From: Quercus robur
Lineage: Eukaryota > Streptophyta > Magnoliopsida > Fagales > Fagaceae
Direction of reading: 5' to 3'
NCBI RefSeq assembly: GCF_932294415.1
Contig: NC_065536.1
Location: 186,001-250,000, forward strand
DNA: 64,000 nucleotides
Positions 36,470 through 45,986 of this stretch are shown piece by piece. Position numbers and translations under genes: made by a program. Positions within the stretch are counted from its first letter, which is position 1, and each line of letters opens with the position of its first letter. The notes under the pieces were generated by a model, which ran no database searches, was not told where the DNA came from, and saw only the letters and a list, made by a program, of their open reading frames with translations.

Positions 36470-37110
36470 ATAAAATTCCTAATTTGATCTTCTAGGTTGT
36501 GATGCTGGATAGAATCAGTAGGCTGAATGCTCTGGCTTCGATGGGCTAATGGTTGTTGTGAAGGCCTACAAGGATGAACACACTTATCAAAAAGGCGATC
36601 GAGGTTGACCGGCCAAGTCCTCTCCGATGACTAAGTTAGTTTCTCTCTCGAAAATCAAGTTCCAACTTCTAGGGAGTAATGTTAGGAAAAACTTGCCTTT
36701 ATTTGATACCGGATGGTCTTTATGTAGAGAACCTTAGAACGGTTATTGATTTTGTAACTTCCCTCGGATTTAAGGAAATTAGTAAATTCTGACATAACTT
36801 CCTCAATAGCTATAGAAGTTACAACCGCTGAGGGAAGTTAAGCATTTGTGAGGAATTTGTGGCGATGATTACGGGTTTGGTTCCCACTCCAGAATTTCGT
36901 GGTTCAAATCCTCAAGACATGTGAGTAAATCCATCCTTGAGAATTCCCTAAGTGTCATGTTGTCGTTCGTGAGCTTTGACTATGGACGACTCCTTTGTCC
37001 ATAGACGACCTTCCTGAATGTTTGGCCTTTGGCTCATGGACGACCCCTATGGACGAACTAGAGAACAATTTTTGCTATCCCATCAAGTTGTTTCCCTAAT
37101 TTCAACAAAA
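36470..37110 (-). mobile_element. LTR-like fragment with GTCCATAG array
   Basis: The right-hand part (about 36965-37065) repeats CTATGGACGAC, GTCCATAGACGACC and CATGGACGACCCC in both orientations. To its left are paired GAAGTTACAAC/GTAACTTCC-like words. The arrangement resembles the U3 region of plant LTRs in the minus orientation, but I see no clear LTR ends or target-site duplication. Confidence 0.3.
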
Positions 37111-37414
37111 ATCCCTAAATTAATAGCAAACATAATTGAAGACAATAGGGTAAGAGATTAGTTGAAAATTACCAAGAAAGAATGTTCTGGTATCGAGAGT
37201 TCCTGGGAAAGGCTTTTTTCATGCTTATGCTGAAGGCATCTTCATCTTCCTTCCTCCTTATTTCAAAAAAAAAAAAGTAGAATGAAAAACGTCTCTGAAT
37301 TCTGATCTTATATCTAGCGGAAACTAAGAGAAAGGAATTTGAAAGACGTCATCTGCAAAATCGTGTTTTGAGATTTTTTGATTTCTTTTGCCCAATCGAT
37401 GTAGTCTTTACCGT

Positions 37415-37500
37415 TCTGCCTCTCTCTGTTTCTTTCTCCATGTCCCAGCCTCTTTCTCTGTTTCTTTCTCTGTGTCCCAGGCCTCTTGCCTCTCTCCATT
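37415..37500. repeat. Tandem repeat of a CT-rich ~35-bp unit
   Basis: A unit containing CCTCTTTCTCTGTTTCTTTC and GTCCCAG recurs two to three times. Confidence 0.6.
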
Positions 37501-37687
37501 TCTATTTATGTGTACTCCTTGATTTTAACCAGTTATTTTTTTGTTATTTATAATGTGAGGTTTTTAAACAGTGTTGTGGTATTGCCAAACAATATAATTT
37601 ATCGCTTTTTAATTTTTATGTGGCAGAATTTTAGATGGGCATTTTTTCTACACGGCTGCACCTCTTTAATGGTAGGAAAAACTTCTA

Positions 37688-38932
37688 CACTGTTCAAGTT
37701 ATCCTTATCTAAACCTCACGTAAATGGGACCAACATTGGAATGACCCCTTCTTGAATAAGCTGAGGAAAATATTTAAGAGGGGTGTAAGGTTGAATTTAT
37801 TCAACCATCTAATTGGCTTTATTCCGTGCCAAATTTGCTTGTAATTCAGCATTTAGTAACCCTGTATTTAGGTGGGATTGTTGTAAGGGTAGTGAGTGAG
37901 ATAGAGTGAAGATTGCTCAAGAGTGTGCAAGAAAACAGAGTGTCGCGGCTGGGACTCGCGGGTGGACTCGCGGCTGCAAGCCGCCAGAAGCTGCACACGT
38001 GCCAAGCATGCTGGAAGATGAACAGTCATGCTAGCTGGAGCACTACAGGACAAAACAGGACAACTGGCCATACGGTTAACTCGCGACTGGATCTCGCGAC
38101 TTGGTCAAGCCGCGAGCCACCCCTGTTTTGGAAAAACCTGACGTTTCACATTCCTCTTCACTCCAGTATAAATACCCCTTTAACCCACGATTGAAAGTGA
38201 GCTTCCAGAGAGAATTTTGAGAGAGAAACCCTAAAGAAAAACCAGATTGTTTCACCCACAATCTCTACCTTAGAGTCTCATCAAATTCCCTCACTCTCTT
38301 CCTCTCCATTGTCAAATCCTTGAGAGGCATTATACCAAACCTGGTTCTCACCATCATCATCTCTGTGAGACAGTCGTTTGGAGTTCTGGGAAGCAGTTAG
38401 GAAGGAGCCAATCTTCATTGGTTGATGCTACGGTGTAGTAGCGGAATCCGGAAAGCTAGAAAAGAAAAAGGTTCGGCGCAACCTCGTTGGAGCAAGAAGC
38501 TTGGAGGGCTTAGGTGCATTGGGTAGATTAGGCTTGGAGGGTCTATTGCTGTCCTTGTATCCCAACTGTATTTTCTAGTGGATTGATTACCGCTTGGAGG
38601 GCGGCGGAGAGGTTTTTCGCCGAGGTCTTCGGTTTCCTCTTCGATAACACATCTGGTGTTATCTCTGTGTTTGCATCTTCCTTCCTCTCTATCTCTGCCT
38701 TTACATTATCTGCTGTGGTTTATTTTGTTATGGCTTAGATAGTTGTTTAACCAATTCCATATTATAGCATGTGTTAAGTTTCCGCACACTAGTTGTTTGA
38801 CATATTGCTTGTGTTGGTTAAGTTGGTTTTTGGGGGTCTAAACGTTCAAAAGTGTTTTTGTACACGTTTTTGAACTTTCAAGGGGAAAGGTACTCCATAC
38901 TAACGCAATCAAAAAGAAGTTCCTGTAATAGA

Positions 38933-38963
<31 letters not shown>

Positions 38964-39121
38964 TGATAGGTAGGACACTGTTCAAGTTATCCTTATCTAA
39001 ACCTCACTTAAATTGGACCAACATTGGAATGACCCCTTCTTGAATAAGTTGAGGAAAATATTTAAGAGGGGAAAGGTACTCCACAATAACACAATTAGAA
39101 AGAAGTTCCTGTAATAGAATA
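37688..39121. repeat. Tandem duplication split by a solo LTR
   Basis: A ~150-bp segment beginning CACTGTTCAAG and ending CCTGTAATAGAAT is present twice. Copy 1 is 37688-37783 plus 38881-38935, interrupted by the LTR at 37784-38880. Copy 2 is uninterrupted at about 38976-39121. A TA run at about 38934-38959 lies between them. Because copy 2 lacks the LTR, it shows the empty site. Confidence 0.85.
37784..38880 (+). mobile_element. Solo LTR, Copia-type, 1097 bp, perfect TSD
   Basis: The LTR starts TGTAAGGTTGAA and ends TTGAACTTTCA. AGGGG flanks it on both sides (37779-37783 and 38881-38885), a perfect 5-bp target-site duplication. The empty-site copy at about 39064-39072 has AGGGG once. It is homologous to the LTR at 21110-22155. 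In its first half GC-rich words recur, such as CGCGGCTGGGACTCGCGG, GACTCGCGGCTGC and CTCGCGACT. A TATA-like ATAAATACC lies near 38168. No internal sequence remains, as after LTR-LTR recombination. Confidence 0.9.
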
Positions 39122-39204
39122 CTTAAAGACCAAAAACTATTTGAAGCTTTGTTTGAAACGAAAACTGTTGAGTCCACATGACGAGGTTGGCAAACCATGA
39201 TCAA

Positions 39205-40640
39205 ATGTAATCAATTTATAAGAGTCTTAGTGAGTATTTTGTGTGTTTGAAGTCCATTTCAAGTCCAAGACAAGATCAAGATTGAAGCTCAATAAGTTCA
39301 CAAGTTTATGTAATCTTGATATATGCTTGATCGAGAATCACTAATCTCAATCTATCAAGATTCATGTAGAATTGATTCTAAGTATGTTCCAATCAGCCAT
39401 CATGAAGTTAGGGTTTCATGGTTTTCAATCCAAGGTAAAAAAATAAAAAATAAAAGCAATTCTAGGGCTCATTTTTCAAGAATTTTGTGAGCCATGTGGT
39501 GTAAACAAACTATAGGAGATTTCCAAGTTCTCTCCAAGCATCAACCAAGGATCATTGTTCATGTTTCTGACGATTTGGTGATCAAGGTGAAGTTGCTGAA
39601 TCCGGTTAATAAAGAGTTATTGGAGTGAATCTTCAAGTGGGTCCTTGAAGTTGTGAGCAGGTGTTCACATTCAACAAAGTTCACTTGTATTAGATTCTGT
39701 GGATTTGAAATTGTATATGGTCATGTTAGTCAGTACCACCGGAGATAGCAACATAGATATGGTTATTCTATTTGTAAAAACTTCAATTTTATATAGTAGA
39801 TCTGTTTTGCAACTAGGGTTGGAGGTTTAAGCCCTACATTAAATTCAAATCCTAATCTTTGTTGGAAAAAGATTAGGAACAGTCTATATAAATACTTTTG
39901 CATAATTTGTCAAGGTTAACATGGGCATTGGGTTCAATTAAATCTTTCTAGCTTTGTTAAAGTATTTTGTTATAATTGCCTATTCCTTCAAAGGTGTGAT
40001 TGCTTAGGAAATCTTAGTGTGGTTTCCTAGGGTTTTTCCTTTTTCTCCTTCAATACACTAATTTAAAACTAGACAATCACGTCAGGTACTACCACTTAAC
40101 GCAAAGGGTGATTTGTGTTGTCAACCTATTTGGCCGGAATTCAAGAACTTTATTAGAAAATTTCTTTCTTTGTTCTTCTTTTTACTTTTGTTTTTTTCTA
40201 TAAAAAAATTAAAATAAAAAAATAAAAAAAAATAAAAAAAAAACTATCCAATTCAGTTGACCTCCTGATTAGATCTTTGTACTAAATCTTTTCAATTTTC
40301 TGGTTCTCTCAATGGTTTGGTCTCTAAAACATTGGCAGCTTAAATACTCCTATCTATATCTATATATAGTAGCAGAACAAGTTTGACTATTAGTTAACCT
40401 TCTAATATTTTGCCACATAAACTTTACTAGTCCTACAATTTTACACATCATTTTTTTATTAATTTATTTATTATGTCAAAATGAGAGTTTTAAACTGACT
40501 ACTACTCAGCAAATTGAAGAGTTTTAAACTAACTACTACTTAGCAACGTAGAGAGTTTTAAACCAAACCGTTATTACTTACAATGCAAACTGGAGAGAAG
40601 TTGACTATATTTCACCTGGTTGTTTCTTATATCTTATTGA
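39205..40640. other. Unresolved LTR-like sequence
   Basis: There is no ORF with a domain. Stretches such as GATCGAGAATCACTAATC, TTGAAGTTGTGAGCAGGTG and AGTCTATATAAATAC (about 39876) resemble LTR interiors of plant Copia elements, but I cannot place the ends. A T-rich then A-rich zone follows at about 40170-40245. Confidence 0.3.
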
Positions 40641-40649
40641 CGCCTCCTA

Positions 40650-41475
40650 ATCTTGGCATCTTACTTCCAGGGATACTTTATCACTTCGAAGTCTTCTTTT
40701 TCTGAATGGTTTATCTATCAAGACGCAGATACCAACCCAAATTCCACTTTAGTGGCTCAAGTGAGACCACCCCATGTTATCTTTGAGTTTATTGTCAATG
40801 TTGTTCAGCAGCTTCTTTATGATAAGAATGATACGATGGATTGGATCAGAAGGTCTAATATAACTGTGAAGGACTACTATCCACTGCTGGTATTGAGATT
40901 GGTTTCTATTATATGTTTAGTTCATCTGAATTCTGGGGAATTTTTGGAATTTCTTTTTTCATTGCTTGGTAGGAGCTATATTATTGAGCAACTTCCATGG
41001 GAATTTTATGATGTCCTTCAAAGAAGACAGAAACAGATAAATGTGGATGCGCTAGCTGAAGCATTTAAAAAGATTCACAATCCTCTTGTAATTGTGAGTC
41101 GGGAGGAAATTGTTCAAGGTTTCTATGTCTGGATGCCATTTTTGTGGACATGAGGGTAAAGTAGTGTAGGGAGGACATGTTAAAAGTCTTTTTTCTAGAG
41201 ACGGTGAAAGCATCACAAGGTCAAACTGAGACATATGAAGTTGAAGCAACTAACTTTGGCAATGAAGTGCTTTCTTTAGGCACTTATGATCAAGATAGTT
41301 GTAATTGTAAGTCTGTACCTTCAAACCTTTCTTTGGTGGTAGATCAGGGGGACTTGAACAACATAAATGGAAGTAGGCTGCGAGTGAATTACTTTTGGGA
41401 AATATTTGAAGCTTTGAAGTTGTTGGAGCATGGTAAAGATTCAAGGAGCTTTATGTCAAATGTCCAAATAATGAA
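40650..41475 (+). pseudogene. Fragment of a TRANK1-like UvrD-type helicase gene
   Basis: After an acceptor-like CTTCCAG, the frame reads AQVRPPHVIFEFIVNVVQQL, DKNDTMDWIRRSNI, DYYPLLVLRLV, EQLPWEFYDVLQRR and ALAEAFKKIHNPLVIVS, which I recognise from plant TPR-and-ankyrin-repeat-containing protein 1-like (UvrD/REP-type ATPase) proteins, towards their C-terminal part. Near 41120 a frameshift moves the match to DAIFVDMRVK, then a TAG stop, then CREDMLKVFF and VKASQGQTETYEVEAT. It ends at a donor GTAATG (41476). The helicase core motifs are not in the window, so this is a non-functional fragment. Confidence 0.7.
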
Positions 41476-41666
41476 GGTAATGCAAAATTTTCATAAAATA
41501 TTTGACTTCACCAAAAAGCATACTCATATGAGCATCATACTGTATTTTTATTCTTTTCCTGTGTAAGGTAATGCCAAATTTTCATATAATATTTGACTTC
41601 AGCAAAAAGCATACACACAAATGAGCATCATACTAAATTTTTATTATGTTCCTATGTAAATAGCAG
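41476..41666 (+). repeat. Tandemly duplicated intron-like segment
   Basis: A ~92-bp unit starting GTAATGC and containing ATTTTCATA, ATATTTGACTTCA and CAAAAAGCATAC is repeated head to tail (41476-41567 and 41568-41666). The second copy ends in TAGCAG before the next reading frame, so each copy begins with a donor-like GTAATG. Confidence 0.75.
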
Positions 41667-41939
41667 GTGAACGTGGAGAAAAGTATTCTCCTTGTTTGGG
41701 ACACTACCCACACTTTCCACATTACTGAGAGGGAAATCACTGTGACTCCTCATGATTTCTACTGGATGACTAGTTTGAGGTCCCATCGGCCCATTATTGA
41801 CTTGGAGGGTGAGTCAAGCATTCAAGAAGTTATAGACTTGCTAGGGCGTGCCTACCCTAGCGAGCGTGTCCGCTACTTCGATCTGGAGAGAGATTACAAG
41901 CCTCTTTCTCAGGCAATTCTCGGTGACCGTGCTTAGATG
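41667..41939 (+). pseudogene. Plant mobile domain fragment
   Basis: The frame VEKSILLVWDTTHTFHI, EREITVTPHDFYWMTSLRS, IIDLEGESSIQEVIDLLGRA and RYFDLERDYKPL matches the plant mobile domain (PF10536), a domain of MULE-type and other transposon-derived plant proteins. About 90 residues are present where the full domain is several hundred. It follows an acceptor-like TAGCAG directly and stops at a TAG. It has no start codon of its own. The frame opens with GTG. It is a fragment, possibly spliced to the helicase fragment upstream if transcribed. Confidence 0.65.
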
Positions 41940-42580
41940 GCTAGGGCATTTTTGCTATATGTGCTAAGGGCATATCTTTTTTTGCTTTTCATATTATTTG
42001 CATATTTTTCTTTAAAGCATAAAATAGCATATCATGCATGTGTATATAAGAAAGAAAAGAATTACCCAATTATGTAAGCCAAACATCTTGTTTTAGTTGT
42101 GCAAGTGCTACACCTTACTGAGCACGGCTTTTATGAATTGCACACAGATGTTTTATGATTGACGAGTTTTAGTGGTGAGATGGTTATTTATGCCTTTCTC
42201 TTAGGATTTTTTAGTCCTTCCCGTCAAAAGAGTGATAAAGATATGAATGATAAAAGATTAACCAAATCATACAAATCACATAATCGAGCCACAAAGCTTA
42301 CATTATTTAGTTGTGCATGAAGATGCTCATCTAAGCTACAAATGATACAAAGTTAAGAAACTTTGTTTTAAAGGCCATCCAAGGTACACAAATACCAGTA
42401 TACACAAACACCCACTGTTTTCGTATATTTTTTTTTTTTTTAAATCCCTTTTTTTTATTGAAAGAAAGAAACCAAACAACAAACCAAACACACAAACAAA
42501 TATATTAAAAAGCAATAAAGACTAGTCTAACTCAAAAAGAACCAACCAAACACACAAGAGATGCAAGAATAGAGATGGAA
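41940..42580 (-). mobile_element. Non-coding tail of gag-only element B
   Basis: Read on the minus strand, this follows the gag stop at 42581 and matches the tail of element A (28364-29000) in order. It is joined at about 41940 to the plant-mobile-domain fragment, and no 3' LTR is visible. Confidence 0.65.
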
Positions 42581-44510
42581 TCACTTGAAGGAGACTTTTT
42601 CCTTCCAAACAGGAGACTTGAAGGGAGATGAAACTTTCCTGTTCTGAGACCTCTGATGAGGAGAATATGAAGGAGGGTTAAATCCATTGAAGTTTGTCAA
42701 GAACATCACAGCCTTTAAGAGTTTCCCAAGAGGAGCCAAAGAGTTTTGAAGTTGATTTTAGCCTCTAAAAGATAACACACTATTGCTTTGTTGAGTGACA
42801 AGCCACTTATAACAATTTGGATGAGTGTGTCCCGATGCTCCACAATGATGACAGAAGTGGGGTAGGTTAAGACTTCTTATTAGTGGAGCGATGATTGCTT
42901 TGCTTAGTTTCTACAACCTTAGGTGGTGCTCCCAGAATGGATTTACCCTTATCATGCTTAACCTCACTCACATTTTCAATTTTGGACTCAATTTTCTCAA
43001 GTTTAGCATTAGAAGGAGGAGAAACAAACACAACATTATTCAAAGCACTAGAAGTACTACAAGAAGAAAGAGAGTGATCATACTTGAGACCCGTTTTATT
43101 AGATACAGCCTTTTGGAAATTCAGCATTTCATCTAGCTTAACACTTGAAGTCCTTTCCAATTGAGCTCTCACTTGAAACAGCTCAACATCCAAATTGGTC
43201 TTCTCTGCTAGGAAGTTGTTTTCAAAACGTAATGCTCCAATGGTTTGATTTGCTTCATCAACTTTAATGGAGAGTTCTTCTCGTTCCAACTCCACTTCAC
43301 TCAACTTCCTTGTGGCTAGCCTATAAAGTTTTTCATGCTTCTCAGAATTCTTGTAAAGCTTTAAGTAGGCAGTATGGATATCATCTTTTTCATCCATCTC
43401 TTCAAATTTGGACTCTATCAATTCCTCTTCCTTATCAACCAATTCTTTGGACTCCTTGGACACATCAACAGTGGCTATGAAGGCACTAACTATCCCTTCT
43501 TGATCACTATCCTCTGGGTCTGCTTTTGGTTCAGTATCACTCAAGGTGGCAGCTAGAGCTTTACTTTTTCCAATTGACTTGAGATAGGTAGGACATTCTA
43601 GCTTCATGTATCTGTACCCTTGACACCCATAGCATTTTGGACCCATTGGAATCTTGTTTTGTCCACCTTCTTTGGATTCTCTTTAGAATTTCTCTTGAGT
43701 TTTAGATTGAGAAAATCTAGACTGTTTGCGATCCTTGTCATTTGCTTTGACATTCGCATTCTTGATGAACTTCTTGAATTGTTTGGTAATGTAAGATTTG
43801 AACTTTGAGTTCTCATCTTTAGATGACTCATCTTCTTTGTCATTCTTGGCTTTCAAAGCCATATTCTTACTCTTGCTTCCCTTGCCAATCTTCACTAAAC
43901 CTAATTCATAGGTTTGCAGATTCCCAATCAATTCCGTCAAAGGAATAGTGTCAATGTCCTTTGACTCTTCAATAGTAGTGATCTTAGCATGAAACCACTA
44001 TGGGAGAGATCTAAGGATTTTTCTCACAATTTTAGACTTGAGAATCTTTTGACCTAGATTGAAGGCAAAATTTACTATGTCCTTAAGCTTGACATAGAAT
44101 TCATCAAACACTTCATCATCATCCATCCTGATTTCTTCAAAGCTCGTGGTAAGCCTTTGAAGCTTAGAGTCTTTCACAGCTTTGGTACCTTCATAAGTGT
44201 TTTGAAGGATTGTCCATGCTTCATTGGCACTCTCAGTGGATGAGATCTTCTTAAACTCCTCGTTAGTCATAGCACTAAACAAGGCATTCAATGCTCTACT
44301 ATTGAAATTTGCAACTTTGATCTTATCATCATCCCAAGACACAGGTGGATCAGTAGGTTTAGTCCATCCAACCTCAACAACCAACCAGACCTTTTCATCT
44401 AAAGACAGCAAAAAGGCTCTCATGCGTACTTTCCAGTATGCATAATTAATACCATAAAAAAAAAAAAAAAAAAAAAGGAGATATAATCAAAGATTGTCAA
44501 CGATCCATAA
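42581..44510 (-). pseudogene. Copia-type gag of element B, nearly full length, no pol
   Basis: The frame starts at ATG 44510 (MDR, then a TGA, then QSLI). It runs through YWKVRMRAFLLSLDEKVW, ALFSAMTNEEFKKIS, EAWTILQNTYEG, FEEIRMDDDEVFDEFY, KIVRKILRSLP, SLQTYEL-like GNLQTYELGL, a Lys-rich stretch, and a zinc knuckle CYGCQGYRYMKLEC whose histidine is replaced by tyrosine. A long acidic coiled-coil-like region (KLSEVELEREEL) follows, then KGKSILGAPPK, a second zinc knuckle CHHCGASGHTHPNCYKW, and an end at WKEKVSFK. Three or more in-frame stops and a homopolymer expansion near 44460 break it. No protease, integrase or RT follows. Confidence 0.85.
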
Positions 44511-44567
44511 CAACAGGGGTCAATGGATCACATAGCAAAGATTAAAACCTAATCAGAGTGTGTCTAC

Positions 44568-44579
44568 TCGGATACCACT
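44568..44579 (-). other. Degenerate primer-binding site of element B
   Basis: On the minus strand the LTR end CCCAACA is followed by AGTGGTATCCGAG, the initiator tRNA-Met site with an A-to-C change. Confidence 0.6.
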
Positions 44580-45518
44580 TGTTGGGTAAAGATAGATTGA
44601 CCCCGGTTAATTAATTCAATTACTCAAGTTGATTAATTAGGTCAAATTATATGCAAATCATGGAGGCAATAACAAATCACCAAATAAACTAAATGCAACA
44701 GAAATTAAATTAATACAGTGATTTGTTAACAAATGTGGAAAACCTTTTGTAAGGAAAAAACCCCATCGAATGAATTTAAGGTCACCACTCCTAAGAATCC
44801 ACTAATCAATAATTAAGCGGTTACAAGTATGAGGAATCTTATCACTACCCTGGCTTATCCTAAAATGCCAACCTATAGTTGAACTTTCACTCCAATACCC
44901 AATTGGACTTGATCTTGTAGTAGCATTCTTTCCTTTGATGCAAAAATCTCCAATATGTGACCAACCCTTTTGCATGGATCCCAATGCGTGACTAACTCTA
45001 GCAACTTGAATGATTTTTGTTGGCTCAAAGATCTTCATTTCATTAACAATGAAAATCAGGAAGCACTTGGTTACAAAACCCTATGGCGTACAAACGCAGT
45101 AGCTTCTCACAGAGAAAATTAAACTCTTGGTCTCTGTATCCGTCTCTGACGGCTCTTAAAAATAAGCCTTATATATGTCTAAGGTTGTGAGAAAAGAAAC
45201 CCTAAACAAATACATCAACATGGGCCGAATTTCAGATTTGGAAATTCTGAAATCGTAATTCTCAATAGATCGAGCTTGTATCGAGCTATGTGTTGAGCTT
45301 CCCATTTAATCTCGATAGCAGCTATCTGTCAATTTTTAATAAAACAACTTTTCTTCACTTGTTTCTTGAATCAATTTTCATGTCTTTAATACTAATACTT
45401 GATATGTTTGAATAACATATTTCTTGATGTATTAAACCCAACTTAGATCTATCCAAATACAAGTAAAGTGCGTCTTGTCAAAGGATTAGCCAGTTACATA
45501 TAAAATATGAACCTAACA
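44580..45518 (-). mobile_element. 5' LTR of gag-only element B
   Basis: On the minus strand the LTR starts TGTTAGGTTCATATT and ends TTTACCCAACA. It is homologous to the LTR at 26256-27251, including ATAGCTCGATACAAGCTCGA-like words (about 45258-45335) in the same relative position. Element B thus has LTR, primer site, gag and tail in the same order as element A. Confidence 0.75.
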
Positions 45519-45954
45519 CTTGGGAAGGAACAAATTCAACTATTTAAAACCCAATTCACTCTCTCTCCCTTATTTGGCTATTGACTACCAAATCTCTCTC
45601 CCCAAATTCGACTTTATGGAAGCCAAATTCTCTCCCCTAATTTGGTTTTATTAAAGTCATCCCCCCCACCCCCCAAATTCGGTTTTATCAAAGCTAAATA
45701 GCTCAAAATCAAATTCTACATTTTCTCTCGAATAACCTAAAGAACTATACCTAAATCTTGCCCTCTTTGAATTATCATCACTTATTTGTAAGGTCTTTGG
45801 GCATGTATTTGTACTTGTTTTGGAAAGCAATATATTAAGTCATACATGCTGCAATTCGCAAGCATTGAAGTGGGGATGAGTAATGTGAGTGTTGCAAATT
45901 GCAAGTGGTGTATATTGTAATAGGCTAATAGCCTACCCTTTTTCGATGGCAAAA
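45519..45954. other. Intergenic, pyrimidine-rich tract
   Basis: No gene is visible. CT-rich words with AAATTCGGTTTTAT recur and resemble sequence at 48060-48180 on the other side of the transposon nest. A C run lies near 45662-45677. Confidence 0.35.
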
Positions 45955-45986
45955 TAAAAAATAAAATGGTAAAATACGGTCAATAC

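Noticed and set aside
39004-39204. Minus-strand ORF resembling an armadillo-type repeat
   Set aside because: It is only 66 residues and overlaps the tandem duplication. The similarity is a vague helix pattern without a start context or splice sites.
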